From Rhodospirillales bacterium (lineage in GTDB: Bacteria > Pseudomonadota > Alphaproteobacteria > Acetobacterales > Acetobacteraceae): 38,582 nt of DNA. A program made the position numbers and the translations under genes. The notes under the pieces were generated by a model. It saw nothing but the letters and a program-made list of their open reading frames with translations. It had not been told where the DNA came from and ran no database searches. The DNA is taken from NCBI GenBank assembly GCA_017304945.1, contig JAFKLG010000103.1:1-38582 (forward strand), written 5' to 3'. Position 1 is the first letter of the stretch. Each line of letters opens with the position of its first letter. Of this stretch, positions 1-7,913 are shown one piece after another.

Positions 1-33
1 CCGCGGCCGTTCCGGTGAGTGGCACCGTCGGCG

Positions 34-163
34 CCCCCGTCATCGCCGGGCCTCGACCCGGCGATCCCCATGCGCACAGGCGGTGCGGGTGGGGATCCGC
101 GGGTCGGGGCCCGCGGATGACGGGGGAGTAGGGATCCGCCGGTCAGGGCCCGGATGACCTGGG
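34..163. repeat. Palindromic intergenic repeat, three related arms
   Basis: Two arms of 37 bases (34-70 and 90-126) are near-perfect inverted copies of each other, each starting CCCCCGTCATC when read inward, separated by a 19-base spacer. A third, slightly shorter copy (129-163) repeats the second arm in direct orientation. The region lies downstream of the left-facing amidohydrolase gene and holds no convincing open reading frame. The CCCCGTCATSG core is also seen in the repeats upstream of nifJ near 38.1 and 38.4 kb, so this looks like a dispersed palindromic family. A role as bidirectional terminator or mRNA 3' stabiliser is inference. Confidence 0.75.
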
Positions 164-206
164 GGGCGGACCCCGGGTCCGACCCAGGGGCCCCGCGGAC
201 TCCCGC

Positions 207-1073
207 CTACCCGCCCAGCTTCAGCGCGCGGATCGCGTTCTGCTTCAGGATCAGGTCGTGCACCTCGGGCTTGAACCCCGCCGCCTTGAACTCGGTGATC
301 CAGCGGTCGGGCGCGATCAGCGGCCAGTCGGACCCGAACAGCATCTTCGTGCGGAGCTGCGTGTTGGCATACTGCACGAGCTGTGGCGGGAAGTAGCGTG
401 GCGACCAGCCGGACAGGTCGATGTAGACGTTCGGCTTGTGCAGGCAGACCGACAGCGCCTCGTCCTGCCACGGCCAGGACGGGTGCGCGATGATGACGGT
501 CATGTCCGGGAAGTCGGCCGCCACGTCGTCCAGATGAATCGGGTTGGAGTATTTCAGCCGCAGGCCGCCGCCGCCCGGCATGCCGGTGCCGATCCCCGAA
601 TGCCCCGAGTGGAAGATCGCAGGCAGCTTGTGCTTCGCAATGACCTCGTAGAGCCGGTAGGCCATGCGATCGTTCGGGAAGAACCCCTGCAGCGTCGGAT
701 GGAACTTGAAGCCCCGCACCACGCCGTCCTTGATCAGCGCCTCGGCCTCCCGCGCGCCCATGCGGCCCTTGTGGGGATCTATGCTGGCGAACGCCATCAT
801 GATGTCGGGGTTCTCGCGCGCGGCGTCCGCGACCTCCTCGTTCGGGATCCGACGCGCGCCAAGCTCATGCTCGCAGTCGACGGTGAACATCACCAGCCCG
901 ATCTTGCGCTCACGGTAATAGGCGAGCGTCTCCGCGATCGTGGGGCGCTTGCCCGCCTTGAAGTATTTCGTCGCGGCGTCCTCGAACGGCTGCCACATCG
1001 CGTCGGCCGGCTGCCGGCACGACACCTCGGCATGCGTGTGGACGTCGATCGCGATCAGGTCGTCGATGTTCAT
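207..1073 (-). CDS. Amidohydrolase family 2 (TIM-barrel) protein
   Basis: A 288-residue metal-dependent hydrolase or decarboxylase of the amidohydrolase-2 superfamily, which cleaves C-N or C-C bonds in cyclic or carboxylated substrates; the true substrate is unknown. Visible motifs are the N-terminal IDVHTH (D10, H12, H14), an FHSGHSG segment mid-protein, AHPSWPW, and a late FGSDWPL carrying the Asp expected at the end of the barrel. No signal peptide, so cytoplasmic. The ATG overlaps the TGA of the upstream CoA-transferase gene as ATGA, which fixes the start and implies translational coupling. A much longer upstream extension of this frame merely shadows the CoA-transferase gene. Pairing with a CoA-transferase points to catabolism of an aromatic or dicarboxylic compound, but this is inference. 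Confidence 0.88.
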   Translation of the reverse strand: MNIDDLIAIDVHTHAEVSCRQPADAMWQPFEDAATKYFKAGKRPTIAETLAYYRERKIGLVMFTVDCEHELGARRIPNEEVADAARENPDIMMAFASIDPHKGRMGAREAEALIKDGVVRGFKFHPTLQGFFPNDRMAYRLYEVIAKHKLPAIFHSGHSGIGTGMPGGGGLRLKYSNPIHLDDVAADFPDMTVIIAHPSWPWQDEALSVCLHKPNVYIDLSGWSPRYFPPQLVQYANTQLRTKMLFGSDWPLIAPDRWITEFKAAGFKPEVHDLILKQNAIRALKLGG

Positions 1074-2263
1074 GTCGCCGCCTCCAGTCTCACCACACCC
1101 TGCGCCGTCAGATCGGCGATCGTCGCGTCGGAGAATCCGTGCTCGCGCAGGATCGCCGCCCCATGCTCCCCCTTGCGCGGCGCGGTCGCCCGCGGCGTGC
1201 CGCTCTTGAAGCTCGGCGCCCCGATCACGTTGGGCAGCGGAATCGGCTGCGGCACCGCCGGGTGGTCGACCCAGGCGATCGCACCGCTCGCCGCCACATG
1301 CGGCTGCTGCAGGAACTGGGTGTAGCTGTTCAACGCCTCGTGCATCACGCGCTCCGCCGCGAGACGGGCGGACCAGTCGGCCGTGGTGCCGGCGCCGAGC
1401 AGGGGCCGCAGCACTGCGTTGAGCTCCTCCGCATGGGCCTGGCGACCCTCCGTGGTGGCGAAGCGGGATTCGGCATGGATCGCCGGCAGGTCGAGCGCGC
1501 GGCAATATGCCTCCCATTCGAAGGGCCGCACCACGGTGATCGAGATCCATCCATCCGCCGTCTTGTAGACCCCGCTGGGGGGAATCACCGGCCGGGCTGC
1601 GCCGCCCTCGAGGTAGGAGCCCAGCATGCGGATGACCTGCAGCCCGGCCGCGGCCTGCATCAGGCTCGCCTCGATATGGCGACCGTGCGGCAGCTTCTCA
1701 CGCGCATGAAGCGCGGTCGCGACGGCGCCGAAGGCGTACATGCCGGTGCTCATGTCGATGGCGATGATGGGGATCCGATGCGGGATGCCATCCTCACCCA
1801 CGTTCTCCGCGATCAGGCCGGTATAGGCCTGCAGCACCGGGTCCATCGCCGGGCGCTCCGCCAGTGGTCCGGTCTGGCCGAAGCCCGACACCGAGACGTA
1901 GAGGATGCGCGGCTCGCGCGCGGCGACCGCGGCATAGCCGAAGCCCAGACGATCGATTACGCCCGGCCGGAACCCCTGCACGAACACGTCGGCCCCTTGC
2001 ACCAGACGCCAGAGCACGTCGCGGCCCGCGGCCTGTTTCAGGTCGAGCGCGATGGAGCGCTTGCCGACATTCGCCGGGATGGAATAGGCGGTGTGGTCGC
2101 CATAGCGGGTGCCGAGGCCCCGGCTCCAGTCGCCGGTGTCGGTCGGCTCCACCTTGATGACGTTGGCGCCGTACTGGGCCAGCATCGTGGCGCAGTACGG
2201 GCCGGCCACACCCTGGCTGAGATCGACGACTTTCAGCCCGTCGAAGGGCGCCGCATAGCTCAT
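1070..2263 (-). CDS. Class III CoA-transferase (CaiB/BaiF family)
   Basis: A 397-residue family III CoA-transferase, which moves CoA from an acyl-CoA donor to a free carboxylic acid through an aspartyl-CoA mixed anhydride. The N-terminal block GLKVVDLSQGVAGPYCA, the VIKVEPTDTGDWSR segment and a RPAMDPVLQAYTGL block are typical; D141 in the last block aligns with the catalytic aspartate of formyl-CoA transferase. Length is normal for the family. The start at 2263 is chosen because a GGGGGAAA Shine-Dalgarno lies just upstream; an in-frame start further upstream lacks family support. It is the first gene of a two-gene leftward operon and is divergent from the ABM monooxygenase gene, with a perfect palindrome in the shared promoter space. 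It probably activates the imported acid as a CoA ester. Confidence 0.93.
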   Translation of the reverse strand: MSYAAPFDGLKVVDLSQGVAGPYCATMLAQYGANVIKVEPTDTGDWSRGLGTRYGDHTAYSIPANVGKRSIALDLKQAAGRDVLWRLVQGADVFVQGFRPGVIDRLGFGYAAVAAREPRILYVSVSGFGQTGPLAERPAMDPVLQAYTGLIAENVGEDGIPHRIPIIAIDMSTGMYAFGAVATALHAREKLPHGRHIEASLMQAAAGLQVIRMLGSYLEGGAARPVIPPSGVYKTADGWISITVVRPFEWEAYCRALDLPAIHAESRFATTEGRQAHAEELNAVLRPLLGAGTTADWSARLAAERVMHEALNSYTQFLQQPHVAASGAIAWVDHPAVPQPIPLPNVIGAPSFKSGTPRATAPRKGEHGAAILREHGFSDATIADLTAQGVVRLEAAT

Positions 2264-2298
2264 GGCTTCGTTTCCCCCGGTCTTTGCCCCATCATAGG

Positions 2299-2314
2299 CG
2301 ATGGCGCGCCATCG
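2299..2314. promoter_or_regulatory. Perfect 16-bp palindrome between divergent genes
   Basis: CGATGGCGCGCCATCG reads identically on both strands and sits in the 77-base space between the divergent CoA-transferase (start 2263) and ABM monooxygenase (start 2341) genes. Position and symmetry fit an operator for a dimeric regulator controlling both directions. The half-site CGCCATCG occurs again at 4853-4860, in the other divergent promoter region of this cluster. No regulator gene is present in the window. Operator function is inference. Confidence 0.45.
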
Positions 2315-2340
2315 GCGCGACCCCACGGAAGGAGCGAACC

Positions 2341-2646
2341 ATGATCCACGTCATCGCCATCATCACCACCAAGCCGGGCAAGCGGGAGGAAGTCCTGGCG
2401 GCGTTCCGCGCCAACATGCCGGCGGTGCACGCAGAGGATGGCTGCATCGAGTACGGCCCGGCGATCGACGCCTCCACCGGCACGCCCGCCAAGTTCGGCG
2501 ACGACAGCTTCGTGGTGATCGAGAAATGGGCGAGCCCGGAGCACCTGAAGGCGCACGCAGCGTCGCCGCACATGAAGGCGTATGGCGAGAAGACGCGCGA
2601 CCTGCTGGCCGATCGCAAGATCCACGTGCTGGAGCCGGCGGCCTGA
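2341..2646 (+). CDS. Antibiotic biosynthesis monooxygenase (ABM/YgiN-like) domain protein
   Basis: A 101-residue single-domain dimeric alpha+beta-barrel protein of the ABM family. The N-terminal strand MIHVIAIITTKPGKREEV, the following helix with AFRANMPAVHAEDGC, and the FVVIEKWASPEHLKAHAASP block match quinol monooxygenase YgiN-like proteins. Such proteins oxidise quinol- or anthrone-like aromatics without a cofactor, or serve as small-molecule-binding accessories; which applies here cannot be told. The start is set by GGAAGGAG shortly before the ATG; an earlier ATG at 2284 would run through the palindrome and lacks family support. It heads a rightward pair with the hydratase gene 30 bases downstream. 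Confidence 0.85.
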   Translation: MIHVIAIITTKPGKREEVLAAFRANMPAVHAEDGCIEYGPAIDASTGTPAKFGDDSFVVIEKWASPEHLKAHAASPHMKAYGEKTRDLLADRKIHVLEPAA

Positions 2647-2676
2647 CCATCTGACGGCAACGACGGGGGGAACGTC

Positions 2677-3531
2677 ATGAGCATCGATCTCGCGCCGATC
2701 CGCGCACAACTCGGCCGCATCGTGACCGACGAGGACGAGGTCACCGCGGCGCCGCTGCGGGGGATGGTCGTGACGTTCGACCGGGACGAGACGCCACCCG
2801 CGCGCGGCGAGCCGATCGCGCCGGGATGGCATCTCGCCTATTTCGCCGAACCGAGCCGGCGTGCGTCGCTGGGAGAGGATGGGTTGCCGGTGGAGCGCGG
2901 CGTGCTGCCGCGCATGCCGCTGCCCCGTCGCATGTATGCCGGGACGTCGCTGACCTTCCACGCGCCGATCCTGGTGGGCGACACGCTGCGGCGGGAGACG
3001 GAGTTCTCCGACGTGCAGATGCGCAGCGGCAGCACCGGCACGCTGATCATCGCGACACAGACACGCCGCATCCACACGCCGCGCGGGCTCGCGCTGACCG
3101 AGGACACGATCAGCGTGTTCCGCGAGGCGGTGCCGCCCGGCACCAAGTCCGGCCTGCCGCAGACCGAACCGCCACCCGACGGGATGACGTTCTCCCGCAT
3201 CGTCCAGCCCGATCCGGTCACGCTGTTCCGCTACTCCGCATTGACGTTCAATCCGCATCGCATCCACTACGACCGGCCCTATGCGATGGAGGTGGAGGGC
3301 TATCCTGGCCTCGTCGTGCATGGGCCGTTCTCGCAGCAATGCCTGCTCGACCTGTTGCGCGATTCCACGGACCGGCCGATCCGCAGCTTCACCATGCGCG
3401 CCCGCGCGCCGCTATTCGACGTCGCGCCGTTCACGCTGATGGGGCGGCTGGTGAACGACGACGCGGCGGAGCTCTACGCCGTCGGTCCGTCAGGCGGCAT
3501 CGCCATGCAGGCCCGCGCGACGCTCGGCTGA
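2677..3531 (+). CDS. Double-hotdog acyl-CoA hydratase/dehydratase (HTD2/MaoC-like)
   Basis: A 284-residue protein with two hotdog folds in one chain, as in mesaconyl-C4-CoA hydratase and other HTD2-type enzymes. The N-terminal half carries the substrate-side hotdog (RRMYAGTSLTFHAPILVGDTL); the C-terminal half carries the catalytic FNPHRIHYDRPYA block and the VVHGPF motif typical of MaoC-like hydratases. It should add water to, or remove it from, an enoyl-CoA with a short, possibly branched or dicarboxylic acyl chain. It follows the ABM gene directly and pairs logically with the CoA-transferase: acid to CoA ester, then hydration. It ends convergently, 27 bases from the M81-like gene. No signal peptide; cytoplasmic. 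The exact substrate is unknown. Confidence 0.87.
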   Translation: MSIDLAPIRAQLGRIVTDEDEVTAAPLRGMVVTFDRDETPPARGEPIAPGWHLAYFAEPSRRASLGEDGLPVERGVLPRMPLPRRMYAGTSLTFHAPILVGDTLRRETEFSDVQMRSGSTGTLIIATQTRRIHTPRGLALTEDTISVFREAVPPGTKSGLPQTEPPPDGMTFSRIVQPDPVTLFRYSALTFNPHRIHYDRPYAMEVEGYPGLVVHGPFSQQCLLDLLRDSTDRPIRSFTMRARAPLFDVAPFTLMGRLVNDDAAELYAVGPSGGIAMQARATLG

Positions 3532-3558
3532 GCGATGGCGGCAGGCGCGGCGGTCAGG

Positions 3559-4107
3559 TCAGGTCGATCGCGCGCCGTGCCGCATCTGGTCGATCGCATA
3601 CCTTGCGGCACGACGCCCGAAGGCGGCGCGATCTTCCTCATCCCCCGCGACCACGATGGTCGCACCGGTGTCGGCGAGCCGCGCCGTCGCCGCACCGTGC
3701 AGTGCCACGACGATCGGCGTGCGCGCGGGCAGCACGAGACGCATGCGTTCGAGCAGTTCCGCCGCTGCGTCCGGCTCGTCCTCCACCCGCAATGCCGCGT
3801 CAGTCGCAAGCAGCACGGCGTTCACCGGCAGCCGCGCGGCGAGGCGGTGCACGAGTTCCACGGCCAGCACGTGGAAGCTCTCCCGCATCAGCGGCGGCCC
3901 GTTCGCGGCCTCGGCCGCGAGCAGCGGCACGGCGATGACGCCGGCCTGCTGCAGCACGTCGAGGAATCCCGCGATCTCCGTCGCAGCCGCCGGCACCATG
4001 AGTGCCGCATCGCGTTCCAGCGTGCCGGCCAGGAACGCATCGAGCGTCGTGAGTCCCGGACGCGCCGGGTCACTTCGCTGCAGCAGGCTGCCGATGGCAA
4101 CGCGCAT
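3559..4107 (-). CDS. Truncated M81 (MlrC/DUF1485-like) protein, probably non-catalytic
   Basis: A 182-residue protein whose N-terminus (MRVAIGSLLQ) and middle (LPVNAVLLATD..., PIVVALHGAA) resemble the N-terminal domain of microcystinase-C-type M81 proteins, which normally run to about 490 residues. The family's LLQETNTF metal-ligand segment is LLQRSDPAR here, the DLHAN segment is reduced to ALHGA, and the TYPHVD region is absent. No remnant of the missing C-terminal part lies downstream; only 27 bases separate it from the neighbouring convergent gene. It is either a stable shortened paralogue used for something else or a decayed gene. Its ATG overlaps the TGA of the SDR gene by one base (TGATG), so it is translationally coupled to an intact enzyme, which argues for continued expression. 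Confidence 0.6.
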   Translation of the reverse strand: MRVAIGSLLQRSDPARPGLTTLDAFLAGTLERDAALMVPAAATEIAGFLDVLQQAGVIAVPLLAAEAANGPPLMRESFHVLAVELVHRLAARLPVNAVLLATDAALRVEDEPDAAAELLERMRLVLPARTPIVVALHGAATARLADTGATIVVAGDEEDRAAFGRRAARYAIDQMRHGARST

Positions 4108-4799
4108 CAGGCGCCGCCGCTCACCTCGATGGTCGTGCAGGTGATGAAGCTTGCCGCGTCGCTCATCAGGAAGTCGACGACCGATGCGATCTCTTCTGGC
4201 TCGCCCGCGCGGCCCAGCGCGCTGGCCATGGCGCGTTGCTTGGCGGTGTCAGGCACGCGTGCGCCCATCGCCGTCTTGATCAGGCCCGGCGCGACGGCGT
4301 TGACGCGGATCCCGTGGCGTCCGAGGTGGCGACCGAGCGACTTGGTCATGTTGACGACGGCGGCCTTCGAGGCGCCGTACTCGACGACAGTGGAGCCGTT
4401 CAGACCGGCGGTGGAGGCCGTGTTCACGATCGCACCGCCCTCGCCGCTCGCGATCAGCCGCTTGGCCACCCATTGCGTGGCGAAGTAGGGCACGCGCACG
4501 TTCACCGCCATGGTGTGGTCGAACTGCTCGGCGTCGGCCTCGAGCCATTCGCCTTCGGAGTGGTAGACGCCCGCGTTGTTGAACAGGGCGCGGATCAGCC
4601 CGTGGTCGCGTTCGATCGCGGCGAGGGTCGCATCCATCGCCGAGAGATCGGCGAGATCGCAGCCGTAATGCGGCCAGTTGCCGGTACCCGCGGCGCCGAT
4701 ATCGATTCCCACCGCCGTCCAGCCCGACTGCATCAGGCGTCGACACGTCGCCTGCCCGATCAGTCCATTGCTGCCCGTCACGACCGCGACTTTCGCCAT
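4107..4799 (-). CDS. Short-chain dehydrogenase/reductase (SDR)
   Basis: A 230-residue classical SDR that should oxidise a hydroxyl or reduce a carbonyl with NAD(P). Seen: the dinucleotide-binding TGSNGLIG (residues 8-15), NNAG (74-77), N100, and the YGASK motif with Y141 and K145; the serine-bearing strand reads NTAST, with S129 one residue closer to the tyrosine than usual. D33 after the second strand suggests NAD preference. The start at 4799 is preferred over an in-frame ATG at 4820 because AGGGGGG sits a few bases upstream. It heads a leftward pair with the truncated M81-like gene and is divergent from the transporter operon. It could act on the hydroxyacyl product of the hydratase next door (inference). 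Confidence 0.92.
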   Translation of the reverse strand: MAKVAVVTGSNGLIGQATCRRLMQSGWTAVGIDIGAAGTGNWPHYGCDLADLSAMDATLAAIERDHGLIRALFNNAGVYHSEGEWLEADAEQFDHTMAVNVRVPYFATQWVAKRLIASGEGGAIVNTASTAGLNGSTVVEYGASKAAVVNMTKSLGRHLGRHGIRVNAVAPGLIKTAMGARVPDTAKQRAMASALGRAGEPEEIASVVDFLMSDAASFITCTTIEVSGGA

Positions 4800-4873
4800 C
4801 ACATCCCCCCTGCGTTTCATGATCCCCGACTGTAGGCCGGACCCGCCGGAGACGCCATCGCCGGGGCGGAAGA

Positions 4874-4902
4874 TTGAGCCTGAGCGCGGTTGGTGGAATA
4901 GT
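4874..4902 (+). promoter_or_regulatory. Possible sigma-70 promoter for the ABC importer operon
   Basis: TTGAGC at 4874-4879 and AATAGT at 4897-4902 are separated by 17 bases and lie about 50 bases upstream of the binding-protein start. Each hexamer matches the consensus at four of six positions. The half-palindrome CGCCATCG (4853-4860) is just upstream of the -35 box. Suggestive only. Confidence 0.35.
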
Positions 4903-4953
4903 CACCGCATAAGCGCCTGGAATGGCGCAGACAGGGTTCGGGGAAACGCCGTC

Positions 4954-6117
4954 ATGACACATCATCCTATCCGCCTCTCGCGGCGACGCCTGCTCGTCGC
5001 ATCCGGCGCGGTGACGCTCGCCGCACCGGCTGTGGCGCGCGCCCAGACCAAGGATCCGATCAGGATCGGTGCGGCCATGCCGCTGACCGGCGCCCAGGCC
5101 GGTTATGGCAACGACTTCGTCACGGGCATGCGAATGGCGCTGAAGGACGTCAACGACGCCGGCGGCATCGCCGGGCGTCAGGCAGAACTGATCACGCTCG
5201 ACACCCAGGCGGAGCCGCAGCTCGGGATCAACGCCGTGAACCGTCTGATCGGCGTCGAGAAGCTGCCGATGGTGCTGGTCGCGTGGTCCTCCGTGGTGAA
5301 GGCGGTTGCCCCGATCTGCAACCGTGAGAAGGTGCTGGAGATCAATACGGGCGCCAACTCTCCCGAGATCGCGACGTTGGGCGATTACGTCTACACCGCG
5401 TTTCCGCTTGCTGAAGTCGACATCACGAAGCTGGCGCAGTACGTCTACCAGACACTCGGCAAGCGACGCGCCGCCGTGCTCTACATCAACAACGACACCG
5501 GCATCGATGCAGCCAAGCTGTATCGCGACACGTTCACCAAGGTCGGTGGCCAGGTCGTGGCGTTCGAAGCCTATGATCCGAAGGCCACCGAATTCACCGG
5601 CATGCTGCTGAAGACCCGTGCGGCCAATCCGGACGTGATCCACGTGCACGGTCTCACCGCCGACACGCCCCAGGTCATCGCGCAGATGCGCCAGCTCGGT
5701 CTGACCCAGCGTATCACCACCTACTCGGCCGGGTACAACCCCAAGCTGATCGAGCAGTGCGGCCCGGCCGCCGAGGGCCTGATCGTCACCTCGCTGGCGC
5801 CCGGGGTGCAGGACAATGCGAATCTCGCGCCCTTCCTCGAGCGGTGGAAGAAGGAAGTGGGTCGCGTACCGAACGGCCTGCCCTACATCCAGTATCAATA
5901 CGACATGATCCCGCTGGCGAAGGCGCTCTACGAGCATGTCGACCAGAAGGGCCAGCCGGCAACTGGCGACACGCTGCGGGACGCACTCGTGTCGATCCGC
6001 ACCTTCGACCTGCCGATGACCGGCAAGATGGTCATCGACGGTCACCGCGTGAACAAGCCCGTATACCTGCTGACGGTGGAAAAGGGCGCGTTCGTGCCAT
6101 TGGCGACGCTGTCCTGA
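4954..6117 (+). CDS. ABC transporter substrate-binding protein (branched-chain amino acid type)
   Basis: A 387-residue periplasmic receptor of the Leu/Ile/Val-binding class (Peripla_BP_6). The N-terminus has a Tat-like signal (SRRRLLVASG) followed by a short hydrophobic stretch and AxA cleavage near AVARAQ. The mature protein opens with DPIRIGAAMPLTG, typical of the family, and carries the usual GINAVNRLI and INTGANSPEIA segments. It is the first gene of a five-gene importer set and starts at ATG 4954; the long upstream extension of the frame has no family support. In this family the ligand is often an aromatic acid, amide or dicarboxylate rather than an amino acid; given the adjacent catabolic genes that is likely here, but the ligand cannot be read from the sequence. 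Confidence 0.94.
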   Translation: MTHHPIRLSRRRLLVASGAVTLAAPAVARAQTKDPIRIGAAMPLTGAQAGYGNDFVTGMRMALKDVNDAGGIAGRQAELITLDTQAEPQLGINAVNRLIGVEKLPMVLVAWSSVVKAVAPICNREKVLEINTGANSPEIATLGDYVYTAFPLAEVDITKLAQYVYQTLGKRRAAVLYINNDTGIDAAKLYRDTFTKVGGQVVAFEAYDPKATEFTGMLLKTRAANPDVIHVHGLTADTPQVIAQMRQLGLTQRITTYSAGYNPKLIEQCGPAAEGLIVTSLAPGVQDNANLAPFLERWKKEVGRVPNGLPYIQYQYDMIPLAKALYEHVDQKGQPATGDTLRDALVSIRTFDLPMTGKMVIDGHRVNKPVYLLTVEKGAFVPLATLS

Positions 6118-6126
6118 GACCAGGAC

Positions 6127-7023
6127 GTGCTCGACCCGATCATTCTGGCGCAGATCCTCTGGACGGGGATCGCGACCTCCTCTCCCTACGTGCTGCTGAC
6201 CGCCGGGTTCGCGTTGACGCTGAAGGTCACCGGCCTGTGGAATTTCGCCCAGGCCGGGCTGATGGCCATCGCATTCTACACGATGTTCTTCTCCCTGAAC
6301 GTGCTGGCCTGGCCCGTGCCTGTGGCCATCGGTGTCGCCCTCGTGCTGACGGGCGCCGTCGCGCTGGCCATGGAGGTGTGGGGCCTGCAGGTGCTGCGAG
6401 CGCGGAAATCCGGCAACCTCACCTTCTTCATCTTCACGCTGATACTGTCCGAGTTCGTGATCTACGTGATCACGCTGGTGTTCGGCACCGAACCGCAGAC
6501 ACTCTTCAAGAGCATCCTCTCGCCGGTGGCGATCATCGGCAACATCGCCGTCAGTGATTGGGACAAGCTGGCGGTCGTCACCGCCGCCGCCGGACTCGCA
6601 GCACTCTGGCTGTTCATGACGCGGACCCGGGAAGGGCAGTTCCTCGTCGCAGTCTCCGACAACGCCAAGCTGGCAGAACTCTACGGCATCAGCGCGCAAC
6701 GCGCATATCGGGTCGTGGCGGTCGTCGCCGCGCTGTTCATCGTGGCCGCGATGTACCTGGTTGGATCGCATGGCGGCATCGTCCCGAACAGCCCGATGGA
6801 ACTGGTGCTGACCGCGGTCATCGCAACGCTGCTCGGTGGCATCGGGCGCGTATTCGCCGCGGCGGCCGCAGCCGTGGTGCTCGCGCTGATCCAGAGCTTC
6901 TCGATCCTGGTCATCGCGTCACGCTGGCAGAACCTGCTGCTGTACGGGTTCCTGTTCGCTGCGATCCTGCTGTTTCCGCGCGGAGTCCGGCTGCCACGCC
7001 TGCGCCTTGCGATGCGACGATAG
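6127..7023 (+). CDS. Branched-chain amino acid-type ABC permease, LivH family
   Basis: A 298-residue inner-membrane permease, the first of two that form the translocation pore. Eight or so hydrophobic segments are visible, with the N-terminal TAGFALTLKVTGLWNFAQAGLMAIAF region matching the LivH-family NxAxG signature and the LTAVIATLLGGIGRVFAAAAA segment matching the cytoplasmic ABC-contact loop. The start is a GTG at 6127 preceded by CAGGA, ten bases after the binding-protein stop, so the two genes are co-transcribed. The C-terminal tail is Arg-rich (LPRLRLAMRR). Confidence 0.93.
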   Translation: MLDPIILAQILWTGIATSSPYVLLTAGFALTLKVTGLWNFAQAGLMAIAFYTMFFSLNVLAWPVPVAIGVALVLTGAVALAMEVWGLQVLRARKSGNLTFFIFTLILSEFVIYVITLVFGTEPQTLFKSILSPVAIIGNIAVSDWDKLAVVTAAAGLAALWLFMTRTREGQFLVAVSDNAKLAELYGISAQRAYRVVAVVAALFIVAAMYLVGSHGGIVPNSPMELVLTAVIATLLGGIGRVFAAAAAAVVLALIQSFSILVIASRWQNLLLYGFLFAAILLFPRGVRLPRLRLAMRR

Positions 7024-7034
7024 GACCCCACCCG

Positions 7035-7913
7035 ATGGAATATCTCGGCACGATCGGCATCCTGATCGCGATCTACATCATTCTCGCCGCGAGCTACAAC
7101 CTCGTCATCGGCTACGGTGGGCTCGCAACCGTGGCGCATCCGATCTTCTTCGCGATCGGGGCTTACGTCAGCGGCCTGCTCGCAATCCATACGACCCTGC
7201 CACCGCCGGTCAGCGTGCTGGTCGGCAGCGGCTGCGCCATGCTGGCGTCCCTCCTGCTCGCGGCGTCCGCGCTGCGCGTCTCGGGCGACTACCTGCTCAT
7301 CGCCAGTCTCGGCTTTCAGCTCGGTTTGCTCCAGCTCATCAAGAATCTCGCATTCACCGGCGGCCCCGGCGGCCTCGGCGGGATCCCTGCGACGATCGTG
7401 GGCCCGTCCCGTACGCCCGTCTATCTCGCCATCGCCGTCGTTCTCGCGATCGCAACGGTGTTCGCCATCCGCGCGCTCGTGCGCGGGCCGTATGGTCGCG
7501 CCATCACCGCCATGCGCGACGAAGAACTCGCCTTCTCCGCGCTCGGACGCAACGCCATGAGCATGAAACTCGTGATCTTCGCGATCGGCTGCGGCATCGC
7601 CGGGATCGCAGGCGGCATCTACACGTTCTACTTCCAGTACATCAGCCCCGACCAGTTCGAAGTCCTGCAATCGGCCGCAATCCTCACGATGGTGGTGCTG
7701 GGCGGGATGGGCACGGCATTCGGGCCGGTGGTCGGCGCCGTTCTGCTGCTCGCCATTCCGCAGGCGATCACCTTCCTGCAACTGCCCCCCAGCATCATGG
7801 CACCGATGCAGGGCATCATATTCACCTTGCTGGTCCTCGTGTTCCTGTTCCTGCGACCCGCGGGCATCCTGGGCGACACCGGACGACGGCGCCGAAGCGC
7901 AGGCCTGACATGA
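7035..7913 (+). CDS. Branched-chain amino acid-type ABC permease, LivM family
   Basis: A 292-residue second permease. The NLVIGYGGLATVAHPIFFAIGAY segment and the GPYGRAITAMRDEELAFSALG loop are hallmarks of LivM-type subunits, the latter contacting the ATPases. About eight to nine hydrophobic helices are present. It begins 11 bases after the first permease and its TGA overlaps the ATG of the LivG-type ATPase gene as ATGA. It pairs with the LivH-type subunit to move the ligand delivered by the binding protein. Confidence 0.93.
   Translation: MEYLGTIGILIAIYIILAASYNLVIGYGGLATVAHPIFFAIGAYVSGLLAIHTTLPPPVSVLVGSGCAMLASLLLAASALRVSGDYLLIASLGFQLGLLQLIKNLAFTGGPGGLGGIPATIVGPSRTPVYLAIAVVLAIATVFAIRALVRGPYGRAITAMRDEELAFSALGRNAMSMKLVIFAIGCGIAGIAGGIYTFYFQYISPDQFEVLQSAAILTMVVLGGMGTAFGPVVGAVLLLAIPQAITFLQLPPSIMAPMQGIIFTLLVLVFLFLRPAGILGDTGRRRRSAGLT

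Noticed and set aside
3532..4107. Frameshift hiding the rest of the M81 gene
   Set aside because: Only 27 bases separate its stop from the convergent hydratase gene, so the missing 300 residues cannot be nearby in another frame.
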